Below, piece after piece: positions 25,591-37,666 of a stretch of DNA of 64,000 nucleotides. Positions within the stretch are counted from its first letter, which is position 1; the number at the start of each line of letters is the position of its first letter. Made by a program: the position numbers and the translations under genes. Source of the stretch: Castanea sativa (Eukaryota > Streptophyta > Magnoliopsida > Fagales > Fagaceae); contig NC_134020.1 of NCBI RefSeq assembly GCF_040712315.1, forward strand, positions 52,189,751-52,253,750. The letters are read 5' to 3'. Under the pieces are notes generated by a model, which saw only the letters and a program-made list of their open reading frames with translations, was not told the DNA's origin and did not search any database.

Positions 25591-26510
25591 AGTGTAGGTG
25601 TTATATGTTAAATATATGGTATCTATAAATAAAGAATTATAATAATGTTGTAATAAATTAAGGTAAAACCATGTCATGTCTCATCTTTCATATACAATCA
25701 TTAGAATTTAAAAAGAAAAACAAGGACAATACATTTAAAGAATGGTGAGGGCACATTGCCACAAAAAGGATTTCCTCTATCTGCTTTGAGATAGAGATGA
25801 GCTAATTTCACATTAAAGATCTAGTAGTCAAAAAAATATAAAAGTAAACAAAGTGTCATGTAAAATAAAATTGGTTCTTATTTCTTATTTGGCAAAAATT
25901 GGTTATTATTTCTTATTTGGCTGAATTAAATTTGAAATGATATCACACTATTTACACCCTTAAGTTTATGAAACTAAATCTTCATGCAAATCTTCTTCTT
26001 TCACATAAGATGAGGACATTTTTTTCTTTTCTTTTTTTGTTTCTTCTAATTTATGTCCCTACTCACTAGTTTTGATAGTTTCTACTAATCATTCTCATCT
26101 GCCTTTGGGACCAAATTAAAGCTCTTTCGTTCAAAATTACATATATCCACGTGCATGCCTGCATGGAAAAATCCCATGTCAATACAAAGGATAGTCTTCT
26201 CTTAAGACTAATCTGAAATCACTAAAGTTAAAGTCATTTAGACTAACATTTAACTTTGTTTTCTGAATTCAATTGAGTTGCAACTGTATAAAACTTAAAC
26301 TACTTTGTTAATAACAAAATTTTCTTCTTATTTGGTGGAAAGGCTTCCTTCCCTTTAAAAAGAATATGTGTACGTACCCAGAAGAAGACCCACAGATCAT
26401 TTACAAAATCAGTGCCAGCTTTTGTTTAACTTTTGCTTAGGCCACACCTACAAAGCAAAGCAAGAAGGAATATTAATAGACCAGACACCAGTGACCAACC
26501 CCCCCAACAT

Positions 26511-27713
26511 GTCACGATTGATTTTATAAAAGAATTGGCTAATGAACACTTTAGACTGAAATAGCTATCGTTCTTGCACTTAACTTTACAGGTTTAGTTC
26601 TTTATGTTGCAATCTAAATAAAGGAACTCTCACCACAACCAATGTGCATGTGAACATCACTTCTAGCTAATTGCATTCGGGGCTCATTGATAATTAATGT
26701 CCAATGATTAGGTTAAACAAGAGTGGTTAAGACTGAATATGGAGTATTGTTTATGATATATTCTCCATGGAAGTTCCTTAAAAAACTTCACAAATCACCG
26801 TGTAGTTCCTTAAGAAAATCAAGAGTAACCTATGGTTGAAACCAAATGGAATATAGTCAAGGAAGCAAACACTAGACAAGTACTTGTACTAGTATATCCT
26901 TTGATCAAGAAAAGTACTAGTATATCCTTGACAAAGAGACCGTAGCTAATTAGATGAAAGTATTACTTTGTCAATAAATCAGCATAAATTGCATAACTTT
27001 ATTGGAATCTTAGCATGATCAGGAGACAATGCAAAGGTGAAGGTAGCTTTGGCTTTGGGAGGGGTCTTGTGTTCTAGCACGTCACGATTGATTTTGTGAA
27101 AGAATAATTGGCAATAATAATGACACTTTAGACTGAAACAGCTATCGTTCTTGCAGATTAACTTTAAAGGTTTACAGTTCTTTATGTAGCTATCTAAATA
27201 AAAGAATCTCTTATCACAACCAATAATGCCCTAGTGTGATGAACATCATTAATTATTACTGACTAATTTGTGGGTTATTGATCATGTCCAATGACTAGGT
27301 TAAATAAGAGTGGTTAAGACTCATGAGTATGGACTATTGTTTTTATAAACATGCTTAACTTTCATACATATCCATGGAAGTTTCATGAAAAACTTCATTA
27401 TCTAGTTTTTTTTTTTTTGTTGATAAACACCATCTAGCTAGCTAGTTTCTTTGATAGTAAGGAAAAGCAAACGGAATAAATGGTCTATAGTTGAAAGCAA
27501 ACGGCAAATGGTCAAGGAAAAGCAACAAGTACTAGTATATCCTTTGAATTAATAAATAAAGTACTAGTATATCCGGTGACCAAGAGATAGTAGTTGCTTA
27601 TATAAAAGTATTACTTTGTCAATAAATCCGCATAAATTGCATAACTTTATTTTAGCATTGATCGGCCGGCAAAGGTGCAGTTGGTTTTGGGTTTGGGATA
27701 AGTCTTGGATTCT

Positions 27714-27717
<4 letters not shown>
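26511..27717 (+). repeat. large tandem duplication, two units of about 570 and 640 bp
   Basis: Unit 1 (26511-27079) and unit 2 (27080-27717) are collinear: gtcacgattgattt, tttagactgaaa, agctatcgttcttgca, ttaagact, actagtatatcc and taaattgcataactttatt recur in order in both. The units differ by many substitutions and small indels, so the event is not recent. No coding sequence is apparent. Confidence 0.9.
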
Positions 27718-27718
<1 letters not shown>

Positions 27719-27758
<40 letters not shown>

Positions 27759-27780
27759 TATGAGAGAGAGAGAGAGAGAT
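27719..27780. repeat. (TA)n followed by (GA)n microsatellite
   Basis: TA run 27719-27755 then GA run 27761-27779, directly after the tandem duplication. Confidence 0.95.
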
Positions 27781-29208
27781 TTGAATATTCCTATAGAAAT
27801 GTATGTATTATATTTAGTTATTAGCCTTCGGATGTGCAATAGATCATTTAATATAAATATTCAAAATAATTATTAAATAGAATTATTAATTTTATATAAA
27901 CCTTTCTTATACTTCCATCAACAATAAAAGGGAAAAAAATACAAGGAAAGAAAAGCCTTTACAAAAGAAAATTTGGCTTATAGTGTATTCATATCTTTAC
28001 ACAATTTTAAAATGAACACAAAAAACTCAACTTTTTTTCTATTTTAATTTTTAACTAACCTTTTTTTAGATACACCTACATCAATGTCAATATTCTACCA
28101 CTAATCAGGTCAAGTTAGTTATACTTCCCTACACCTTGATTTTTTTTTTTTTTTGTAACTTAAGAACAAAGAAAAAGAATTAGTCGTAGTTTGTGGCAAC
28201 GTATTCTTTATAATTTAAAAAAAAAACAACCTATGAAAATAAAACTTTATTAAAAAAAATGTAGTTTTAAAAATAATCTTAGCCAAATAGACCCTGCCTT
28301 ACTTGTTATAAGGATTTTAACTAAAAAAAAAAATATTTATTGTTATTTTTACAAGGAGATCATCATTATTCTTGTTTAATGTCCTAAATTGCAACTTTAT
28401 TTCAATTGTATTAATATTAAAAAACTATTTAATAGTATTTAAGGAGTATAGTTCTTAAAAAAATAAATTAGTCAGAACCCAACACATGGCACTACTCTCT
28501 ATTTATGATGAAATCACTCAAGAGTAACAATAAAACTTGACATGAATTAGGAGTAAATAATTATGAAATTACAATTAAAATGGTTTGTTACTAGCTAGAA
28601 GGGTATTTGATTCTTCAAGTACTTACATGATTGTTGTAGATGATCGATCTTTTTTATTTATGGCACAAAACAATGCTTGTTTTTTCATTTTTCTAATTTC
28701 TTAGTTATCTTTTCATCAAAAACTGCAACATACAAATTTGATGTCTTGACCAATATCTTTGATTCAAAGAATCATTCCATCTAAATTTGAACCACACTTT
28801 TGTTTTTTTAAAGAAGAATCAAATTCAACTTTTGTATAGCGCTTTAATTTATCGCTTTTTTATTTCTATTTTCTATAATCTGTAAGTCCCTAAAGGATTG
28901 AAACCCTGCAGGGATGGCCACCACCAAAGGCCTCCATTAAGGCATTAATGTTGTCTTTAGACAAAGCTTTTAAAGCGCAGCTCGCGTCATGGAAACTTAA
29001 CTTTTGCTTGCCAGCAGAGTTGATGTCAGTAATTAATTTGTTGGAGAGGTAGAGGGGACAACAATTTCAATAAGGGAGGGTGGAGTGTAGACGGGGAATA
29101 TAGACATGACATTCACAAATACAGCAATGGTGATCATATATCCAAAATTTACAAACTATAAAATTGGGTACTTAAGTACATTTTACCCTGGGTAAATACT
29201 TACAGTGT

Positions 29209-29455
29209 ATGTAAGTTTCTTTAAAAATCTTCTCCTCCCTCTTTGTGCATGTATGTTAAAAATATTTAGTATTTTTAAAAGAAAAAACAGTAAGTTAATC
29301 TCACATTGAAAAATGAGTGTGAGTTAAAAAGGTTTAAAGTCTATGCTGTATATTTAAGAGTTAAACCATTTTGAATATATACCACTGTAAATTTATTTAA
29401 AAATCTTCTCCCCTCTCCTTGTGTGTGTGTTAAAAATATTTAGTATTCTTAACCA
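29209..29455 (+). repeat. direct repeat pair about 180 bp apart
   Basis: The block gta(a)g/atttctttaaaaatcttctcc through gttaaaaatatttagtatt occurs at about 29209-29277 and again at about 29388-29451. The segment between contains tctcacattgaaaaatgag, a phrase common in plant LTR ends. Confidence 0.6.
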
Positions 29456-29524
29456 AAAAAAAAAAAAAAAAAAACCTTGGGTAAATACAATATACAAGAA
29501 AAAAACTATATATATATATATATG

Positions 29525-29699
29525 AGAGATGCTACGTCCACAATATTTTTACAATATTTTCACAACAAATCACAGGTGATTAGTTGTTATTGGTTCAAAT
29601 TTAAACTTAACACGAAGATTACTTTTTTGCCCCAACAATAACAACCCGTAATAACCTGCCACTTAGAATTTGTTGTGAAAATGTTGTAGACATATCATT

Positions 29700-29703
<4 letters not shown>
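29525..29703 (+). mobile_element. MITE, about 180 bp (family D)
   Basis: The left end agagatgctacgtccacaat and the right end form inverted repeats of about 40-50 bp (caca/gaaaatatt words, ending atcatttctc). The interior has aataacaacccgtaataacc. An inverted copy is at 36341-36531. Confidence 0.8.
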
Positions 29704-29744
<41 letters not shown>

Positions 29745-30038
29745 TATTTTCAGAAAAAATTTCAAGAAAAAAAAAACTGATTTAATAAACAAAATCATTT
29801 ACCAAATTCAATTTATCAAAATTAAACTTTTGGAAACAAAATTTTTCTCCAAATTAGTTTGGAAAGAAACTTTTCAAACTTCTCATATATTTCTTCTTTT
29901 TTTGTGAATTTTGAAAATATCAACCGTTGAATTCTATATTCCTTATGTTTTTAACATGAATATCTCGTTCAAACTGAATTTTATTTACTATTCGATCAAT
30001 AAATTTATTTTTTTATATATAATTTTATATCATAAAAC

Positions 30039-30165
30039 TTGAAATTTTAACATCTGTTTGATGACATAGTAATTAATCTTTAATTTTTCTTAAAATTTTG
30101 CAAGCATAAATGATATAATAAGAGCATGCAATATTCCAACGATTAAATTTTCAAAATTCACACTT
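30039..30165 (+). repeat. dispersed repeat shared with NF-YA intron 3
   Basis: It shares cttaaaattttgcaagcata and the following aatattccaacgatt(aaa) / aatccaacaatag block with 40862-40992. Confidence 0.55.
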
Positions 30166-31245
30166 AATATAAAAATATACAAAAAGTTTGAAGGTAGAAA
30201 CTTTGTTCAACTTTTGGGAGAGCTAATATTTCATCGTAACAACAAAACAATAAAATAAATATATATTATCATTTTCCTAGCAACCAATATTAATTATTAT
30301 ATAGCCCATCCTAAGAATCTCCTTGTTTATAAAATCATTTTATATTTTATAGTTCCAAAAAATGGGAGGAGTATTCTTAAAACCTAAATACCAGGGCATT
30401 TCTATAACCAAGTAAAACTCATTATTTATACAGCTATAATTTATAATTTTTGGTTGGCAAGAAGATGAGTCAAATATGGACAAGCCAAACATGGCCTTCC
30501 ACTCTCTTCCATACCCACGCTTAAATTTTTTATCTTTACGAGACAGTAATAGTCACATGCAAACAATATCATTGGTAAACAAATACCCTGTTAATTTATT
30601 AGTGGCCAAAACAAAATTTTCTACTACAATCCAAGTGTTCCTCCTATAATAATTTTTTAAAATAAAGTTTTAAAAGGTAATAAATTACTGTAGTTTAATT
30701 AAAGGGTGATTAATTAATTAAGTATAGGAGTGTAATACTAATTGTTTATGCTCTCTTTAGAGCTTAAACAAATACGAGAATATATATATGTTGAATAAAT
30801 TGTGAGTCCAGTAACAGTGTACGTGTTAGATGCATATTTATTGCACATGCATCCACCTGTCTTCGTCTCGACATTTGGCAACATTGTATACATTATTTTG
30901 TGTTTAGTTTGCAGCTGACTAAATTTGAGTAAGGGAAAAGGTAGTAAGATGCTAAAATCCGTTCAATAGAGGTAGGAAGGTGGATGAAAGCATATAAATC
31001 GAAAGTAAAAATTAAGTAGTTGATAAACAAACTCGAGTTTGTTTGATAAAAAAAAAAATTAATCAAACCTAAATATGTAATCTAATTTAATAATGAATTT
31101 AAACTCTACTCGTATTCAAAATAAAATCAAAAGAAACGTTGCAACAAGAATGCTCAAACAAATTATAATATCTACTAATATGGTTCAATCGCCCCAAAGA
31201 GAATATAAAAAGCTAGGTTAGAGAGAGGCTATTTGGATATATAGA

Positions 31246-31449
31246 TTGCGTTTGGGATTAGAGTTTAAATTCAACTTATTTTACTATTTAGCTCATTTTT
31301 GCTATTAGTACTATTCATGGGTCTCATTACACTTTTTGATACTATTTATGGGTCTCATTGTATTTCAGCTAGTTTTTACCTTTATCTATATATATTATTT
31401 TCAGTTTAAAGTTTTCAGTTTCAACTAAATAAACTATTCCCAAACGGAC
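31246..31449. mobile_element. MITE-like element
   Basis: Inverted ends: left ttgcgtttgggattag, right (reversed) ggtccgtttgggaatag. The interior has tattcatgggtctcatt. Related in style to 36577-36816. No clear target duplication. Confidence 0.55.
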
Positions 31450-32857
31450 CATTAGAAGATTTGCTTTAGCTTCCCCCAAAAGAGCAATCCAAAAACCTCC
31501 AAGAAAGATTATGCGTTTGAATTTTCCTTTATAATCTTTGCAGAGTTGCAAACTTCAACTAAAACAGTGTAGTCTTTTTCCTATTGTCTCCACTCTCCTC
31601 TACATCTTAACCTGTTGGATTGTCTTTTGCACGGTGTGATGAGTTATTTTGTAAAAAGGATCGTAGTTTAGGAGCTTCTCTAGAAATATAGGTCATACAA
31701 AACTCGTTGATGACAGAACTTTGAACTCCTAAAATTGGTCTAATCTTAGCACTCAACTCAGGCAATGTTCTAACTCACACTTTGGTTGCCAACCTTGTTA
31801 TGCCCTTGTTTTATGACTAAATGTTCCTATTCCAGCATTTTGAGGAGGCCCAACTCCAACATACCCATTGGGAATGGAATTTCGATGTTGATATGTTGGC
31901 TAAAGCACGGATTATTAGTGGGAGACTTTTTGTTATGTTTTGATCCTCTTAAGTTTATTGTAACTTACCCCATACTATATATATTTATTGCAAAAAAAAA
32001 TTATATATATTTATCTATATATTTTAATTACAAAAAAAAAATGTTTTTTAGTCATTTTATTGGTCAATAAAATGCATTAAAAAGGCTCTATTGTATCCTA
32101 AAATGCAGAAAATTAAAAAGGAAAAAAAACAAAAATAGTCAAATTTCAGCTAACAAAATTAAGTTTTAGGAGACAAATTCATTAATTCATTCTTGAAATT
32201 TGTTAAAATCAAAATTAATACCAGACAAGTTCATTAATAATACAACATAATTGTCTTGAAATATGCTAAAATAAAGATTATAAATTTCTAAAATAAAAGA
32301 AAAAAATCTCTCATCTCTCATCTCTCTATCGCTCTACACCTCTCCATCTATATTTTTACCTTTCTTTTCTTTATCTTGATTCTTGATCTTTTTCTCTAAG
32401 CTTCATTCTTTGTTCAGTTGGCCTTGCATAACAGAGGTAACCCCTCTCTCCATCTCCGTCTTTGTGATATTTAAGATTGAGTGTTTGCTTTTTATTCAAC
32501 ATAAATATTTTAAGTTATACTTTTTAATCTACTTGATTGATAGAACAAGGACAACACGATGGTCTTGCATCTCTTGCACTTGCACAGTCTACTCACTGTC
32601 ACACTCCACAATAATAACGCACATTGCACACAACTTGATACTTGATAGAATGATAACCTGATATGACTCTACTGTCAAGTATATAATATTTTATAATCTA
32701 AAAAAGTTGAAAACAATTTCAGCTATTGTGTAGGTGCAAGAGATCCGCATATAGCTATTAGCTAACCCCCACCCACACGGCTACACCACCTAAACACTCA
32801 CTAACCGAGTAACCCACCCACATGGGCCACACCCACACCCAATGTATACCCACTCAA

Positions 32858-32861
<4 letters not shown>

Positions 32862-32902
<41 letters not shown>
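32862..32902. repeat. (TA)n microsatellite
   Basis: About 20 TA units. Confidence 0.95.
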
Positions 32903-32904
<2 letters not shown>

Positions 32905-33876
32905 GTAAGCTTTTACTTTATCAATTATTATAAATTATCACACTAATTAATAATAATTTATTGAACCATGTAATAAGTTAATTTTTATTATTGGAGGTTT
33001 GGACTTTAAAGTATAAAGTGGTCACGACTTTAGAAAATTTGCAATAACTAAATTCTATTATTCTATATTTTAAATTTCATTTTTAGTTAAATTATCATTT
33101 TTAATATATATATATATATAACCCACTTAAAATTTTTGCCTAAAGTCCCCAAAGTTGTTGAGTCGGCCCTCAGAGAGAGTGAGAGAGATTTTTAAAAATG
33201 ATTCAAAATTACTATTGTAATCTCTTTCATTTTAGAAATTGAACAGTTGATTCACAATTAATTTTGATAGTTCCTTATAAAATTTTGATTTTTGAGTCTT
33301 TTGACTATTAACTTTGATAACATATGAGTGTCTAGGAAAGTTAAATCATTTTTGGAATTCTGTTGACTAAATTGACACAGAGTAATTTACATATATGTAA
33401 TCGATATTTGATATATAAGAAATTTCCTGATGAAACTAACGTGAATTGACTTTTTCTTTTTTCTTTTCTTTTTTTTGGTTCTTTGGGATGAAAACAACCA
33501 TGGTTTTATCCGATAAGAATCAAAATGTTTTTTTTTATTATAAATTTACTTTTTTTCCTTTGCTTTACTAAATTGCCATATAGTTTTCTTGTCACCAATT
33601 AGTTGCTACAATGGCGATAGCAAATTTTTAATAAAACGTACAAGCGAATCTCAGTTGCGCATACAAGCCCTACACGTCTTTATGTTGAAAATTGAGCTGT
33701 CCCGTTCTTAGTGTTCTAAGATTCCTATTTAACAAGTAATTGACTTGATTAATAAAAATGACTTGATTAATTAAATGATGTGAGTGAATATAAGTATAAT
33801 AACTTACCTATTTTGACTTTTACACATTTATTATCCATAGAATGAGATTTATCTAAAGATAGGTTATATTCTGTGT

Positions 33877-34037
33877 TTTTTTTAAAGAATGTTTCAACCT
33901 ATGACGTTCGCTTCTAATGATAACTTTTTTTATCAAATCAAGATACCAATTAATTTTTGATGTAGACATAGGGATTGACTCCAGATCTTTTATTCAACTA
34001 TCAGAGATTTTACCAATTGAACTAACTATAACCCACA
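33877..34037 (-). mobile_element. full-length SINE (family A) with 16-bp target duplication
   Basis: In reverse it follows the element at 7181-7346 from tRNA-like head to tail. It is flanked by aggttatattctgtgt (33861-33876) and aggttatattctatgt (34038-34053), a 16-bp duplication with one mismatch. Confidence 0.88.
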
Positions 34038-34114
34038 AGGTTATATTCTATGTTAAAAGTTGAAACTTGTGTAATTAAATTGCCCCATCTTTATGGAGTT
34101 TCAGTTAACTTAAC

Positions 34115-34180
34115 TAATAAAGTTTATTCTCGTTGGATAAGAGATTTAAACATTTTTTTTGCATGCAGTTTTGGTTGTGG
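34115..34180 (+). repeat. SINE family A head fragment
   Basis: agtttcagttaacttaactaataaag followed by ttggataagagattt matches the first 60 bases of the family A SINE; the rest is absent. Confidence 0.55.
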
Positions 34181-34600
34181 CGTGTTAGTGTAATAAAAAA
34201 ACTTAATCGAAAAATATTAGTTATGTAGCCTAACTTGGAAGTTCCATGGAAAAAAAATCTGCTTTGATATTTTTTTTTTTAAGTTCCCATTGAAACTTGT
34301 TTCGAAAACTCAAGTTCTTTATATTAAAATCTCAAGTTCCAAATGAAGCCATAAAACAAATATTTGTAAAAACAAAATAATGAGCAAAAAATGTTAGAGA
34401 TTTGGCGTTCATACCTGTTTACAAAAAAAAAAAAAAAAAAAATCGGTATCTTAACCTAATAATAAAGAGTAATTATTATGAAGTGAATGCCACATATTTA
34501 AAACTATATCGTATCTATATAAAAATAATAATGGTGCATCTTCAGCCGATTTAGTGAAAAATTCATGGTTTTTTTTTTTTTACCTAATAGTTTTAGCCTA

Positions 34601-35078
34601 TCGATAATGATGACAGTGCAATGTATGTACGTAATTCTTTTAGACAGTCAAGACTTTAGCAATATATTCTTCTGGCATTTGAAGTGTCTTTTTTTTTTCT
34701 TTTTTTTTTAAAGAGAAATTTGAACAATAACTTATATAAACACAAAACATATCATACATGATATCTTGATCAAGATCGACAATGATGCCAATGCAATGTA
34801 TGTAATTATCTTAGGCAGTCATAATTTTAGCAATATATTCTTCTAACATTTGAAGAATATACTTTCTTTTTTTTTTTGAAAAATTTGAACAATAACTTAT
34901 GTAAACACAAAAAATATCATACAAAATCGACAATGATGTCAATGCAATGTATGTAATTCTTTTAGGCAGTCAAGACTTTAGCAACATATTCTTCTAATAT
35001 TTGAAGAATATATATATATATTTTTTTTTTGGGAGAGAAATTTGAACAATAACTTATATAAACATAAAACATATAATA
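34601..35078 (+). repeat. three-copy tandem repeat (175 and 151 bp units)
   Basis: Units start at 34601, 34776 and 34927 with tcga(t/c)aatgatg.ca.tgcaatgtatgta and continue through ttag.cagtca, caatatattcttct, a T-run and gaacaataactta. The T-run length is the main difference between units. Confidence 0.88.
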
Positions 35079-36340
35079 CAAGAATAGTTTATGTAAAAAT
35101 GAAAGGTGAGTGGTACTTCGTGAAGCCCACTCCAATATTCTATCAAGTATGAACATAACCTAGCTAGCTAGTTATTAGTTGTTAAATAAATTGTGATAGG
35201 CGTGATGTGTAAACTTATTTTAATAACAAAGTAACAATTAGGGAACCTCATGAAAATTTATGGAAGTGCGGAACCAAATCAGTTTGTATATTACATATAA
35301 ATAATCATAAAACACGAGAGCATATAAAATTCATTATGCATCACCCATTGTTTATTTATTATTTTTCATACACGAAAATTTTGATATATATATATGGAAT
35401 AGTTTAAATTACTACAAGATATCACCAAGATACCCCAAAGAAGGGAAGAGAGAGAGAGAGAGATGTAACCCCATTAGATTTCATACGATACCATCACATC
35501 ATCTTTTCTATCTTTATGTATCATAATTATATCCTACATTTATATTTTTCTAAACCCCACATGATCAATTAAGCTAATTAGAAAGATTTTAATTTCTACT
35601 AAAAAAATTAAGCTAATTAGATATAACAACTACTGATTCTCAAAAATATATATAATAACGACTATTATCACAAAGACTTTTTTATTTATTATTATTTTTT
35701 TGCTGAGAAAAAAGAATTTTTTTATTTTAGAGTGAAAGATTAGGAGTTAGAACAAACTTGTGATAAAAGCTATGGAGTATATACTGTATTTATCACTTCC
35801 TTTTTCTTTTCTTTTTTAAAGATAAGAGCATATTATCACTTAAAATGAGTCAAAGAAATATAAAAATTATGACTTATTTTTAGAGATCGTTTTCCACTAT
35901 ATTTTTTTTTTTTGGAAAACAACTCTATCTCATAAAAAGCTAAATAAGGGGAGTTAGAAGATTATTTTTTAACTCATTTAAGGTTACTACCAAACATAGA
36001 AAAGTGAGATAGTTTTATAAACAATATTTTTTGAAAAATGACTCATTTTCTAGAATACATTATCGCTGAAAACAAACCAGGCGTTATAAAGTGACAAATA
36101 TTCGTCTAAGCACAAATCTTTTTTTTTTTTTTTTTGTTAACAAACTGAAAACTTTTATCAAAGGAAAGAAGAAGAAAAAAAATATTACAAAGCATGATCA
36201 AGTATAGCCTCCTTCTTAACTACATTAACAACTCTAGGAGGACAATGACCCACAGCAAAACTACCAAATACCCATGACTTTTAGACCATATAGCTAATTC
36301 ATGGATTGCCTAATTAGTCTCCCTATAAACCTATTTAAAA

Positions 36341-36531
36341 GAGAAATGTTATCTCTATAATATTTTCACAATATTTTTACTTCAAATCATATGTGGCAAG
36401 TTGTTACGGGTTGTTATTGGTGAGGTAAAAGATTAATTTCAACGGTAAGTTCAAATTATAACCAATAACAGCTAACCACCTATGATTTGTTGCGAAAATA
36501 TTGTAAAAATATTGTGGACGTAGCACATCTC
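36341..36531 (-). mobile_element. MITE (family D), inverted copy of 29525-29703
   Basis: The reverse complement starts gagatgtgctacgtccacaa and matches the other copy through aataacaacccgtaac to the right end atttctc. Inverted repeats of about 45 bp. Confidence 0.8.
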
Positions 36532-36576
36532 AATCTAAAATACATTAAACCAAAATCTCAACCAAATTACTTAGCG

Positions 36577-36816
36577 TGCATTTGGTAAGGAATTATTGTG
36601 CGTTTGTGTTTGGTAAGAAATTATTATGCGTTTGCGTTTTTTGCTAGGTCCCATGACACTGTTTATGGCCCAGCCAAAAACCCAACAAAATCGTTGATAA
36701 GCAACACTGTTCACGACCCACAACACTATTCAATATTAAAAACTATTTTGCTGTTACAATGTTTTCAATAATAAGTTTTTACTTTTCAGCAAATAAACTG
36801 TATCTAAATAGACCAT
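36577..36816. mobile_element. MITE-like element with a duplicated left end
   Basis: The left end contains two copies of (g)tttggtaag(g/a)aattatt.tgcgtttg. The interior has ccatgacactgtttatggcc and gttcacgacccacaacac, and the right end is aaactgtatctaaatagacc. This matches a common hAT-like MITE style in trees, from memory. Confidence 0.5.
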
Positions 36817-37266
36817 TAACTACCATGAAACATGATCCCACAAGTTGAGATAGTAACTATACATATTTTAGAATCACTTTCAATCACAAAATGAGATGCT
36901 TCTACTTTGTAACTAATCACAAATCTTAGTTACTTACACTCATACATACGTGAAAGATGTATTACCACTACACAAGACAATTGCATGCTTCCTATGAATT
37001 GTGACATTACTTTTGGAATTGACATTTCTCCTAATAAGTCATAATGACCACCAAGAATATTGGCAAAAAAAAACACTAAAACAAATAATCACTAATGATA
37101 CTATATATAATAAGATAATGACCACTACTATAAATCATCATAAATCACCCATTCCTCACCGGCATGTAAGCACAAACATTCTCACTTCATTAAACCAAAA
37201 TAATAATAAAAATTTAATCAACCAAATTTTTTTCTACCTAAAATAAATTATAATTAAAAAAAATGA

Positions 37267-37276
37267 GACACGTGTC
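37267..37276. promoter_or_regulatory. perfect G-box/ABRE palindrome upstream of NF-YA
   Basis: GACACGTGTC, about 2.4 kb before the ATG but only about 0.4 kb before the likely transcribed leader. bZIP (ABF/GBF-type) binding is inferred. Confidence 0.55.
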
Positions 37277-37303
37277 CTACGATGCTGTGATTTCTGTCTT
37301 AGT

Positions 37304-37314
37304 GTGGGCCCCAC
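37304..37314. promoter_or_regulatory. class I TCP-type site upstream of NF-YA
   Basis: GTGGGCCCCAC fits the class I TCP consensus GTGGGNCCCAC exactly. Confidence 0.45.
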
Positions 37315-37356
37315 ACTCGCGCCACGCGTTTCCCGGACTTTGCTAGTCAAGTGCGT

Positions 37357-37366
37357 GTCACGTGGG
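37357..37366. promoter_or_regulatory. second G-box/ABRE upstream of NF-YA
   Basis: GTCACGTGGG, 90 bp from the first G-box. Confidence 0.5.
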
Positions 37367-37578
37367 GCACACATTTTTTTATTTTTTTATATATATTTTT
37401 TGATAACCTCACCGAGGCGAACGTTTCTCAATTCCTAAGTTTTCAACCGGGAACCTGCTATCACCGTTTCCCCCTAATTTCCAACACACACCTCCCGAAT
37501 TCCCAATCACAAACAGGAAAAAAAAAACAAAAAAAACCCCCTAACAACCGGACAAGCCGAGATCCCGGTCACCAAACC

Positions 37579-37588
37579 TCCACGTGTC
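37579..37588. promoter_or_regulatory. third G-box/ABRE upstream of NF-YA
   Basis: TCCACGTGTC, closest to the likely transcription start. Confidence 0.5.
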
Positions 37589-37666
37589 GAACGTATAAAC
37601 AGGTTTAACCGAAGTAGGTCCCACACTTTTGGTGACGCATGGTTGTGACGCAAACAAAAAACCTTT

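Larger units (their letters stand above)
18776..26510. other. 3' flank of SMR and long gene-free spacer
   Basis: The first few hundred bases are the likely SMR 3' UTR. The remainder is AT-rich and full of T-runs and short repeats; small open frames look random. SINE pieces are listed separately. The part at 20100-20330 is less AT-rich but gives no recognisable protein or RNA. Confidence 0.5.
27781..37250. other. gene-free, repeat-rich spacer left of NF-YA
   Basis: No exon supported. It holds MITEs, SINE copies, tandem repeats and TA/CT microsatellites that are listed separately. The stretch 28861-29060 is locally GC-richer than its surroundings and could be a decayed gene piece or non-coding RNA, but I cannot assign it. 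A CT-rich stretch at 32300-32440 ends in a donor-like agaggtaac, without other support. Confidence 0.5.

Noticed and set aside
31740..31960. Possible second LINE RNase H remnant (NVLTHTLVANL)
   Set aside because: Only a short word resembles the domain, and the following sequence does not match a LINE tail.
32300..32661. CT-rich stretch with a donor-like site and a 92-codon frame
   Set aside because: The frame has no domain and no partner exon; a CT-rich leader alone is not enough to call a gene.
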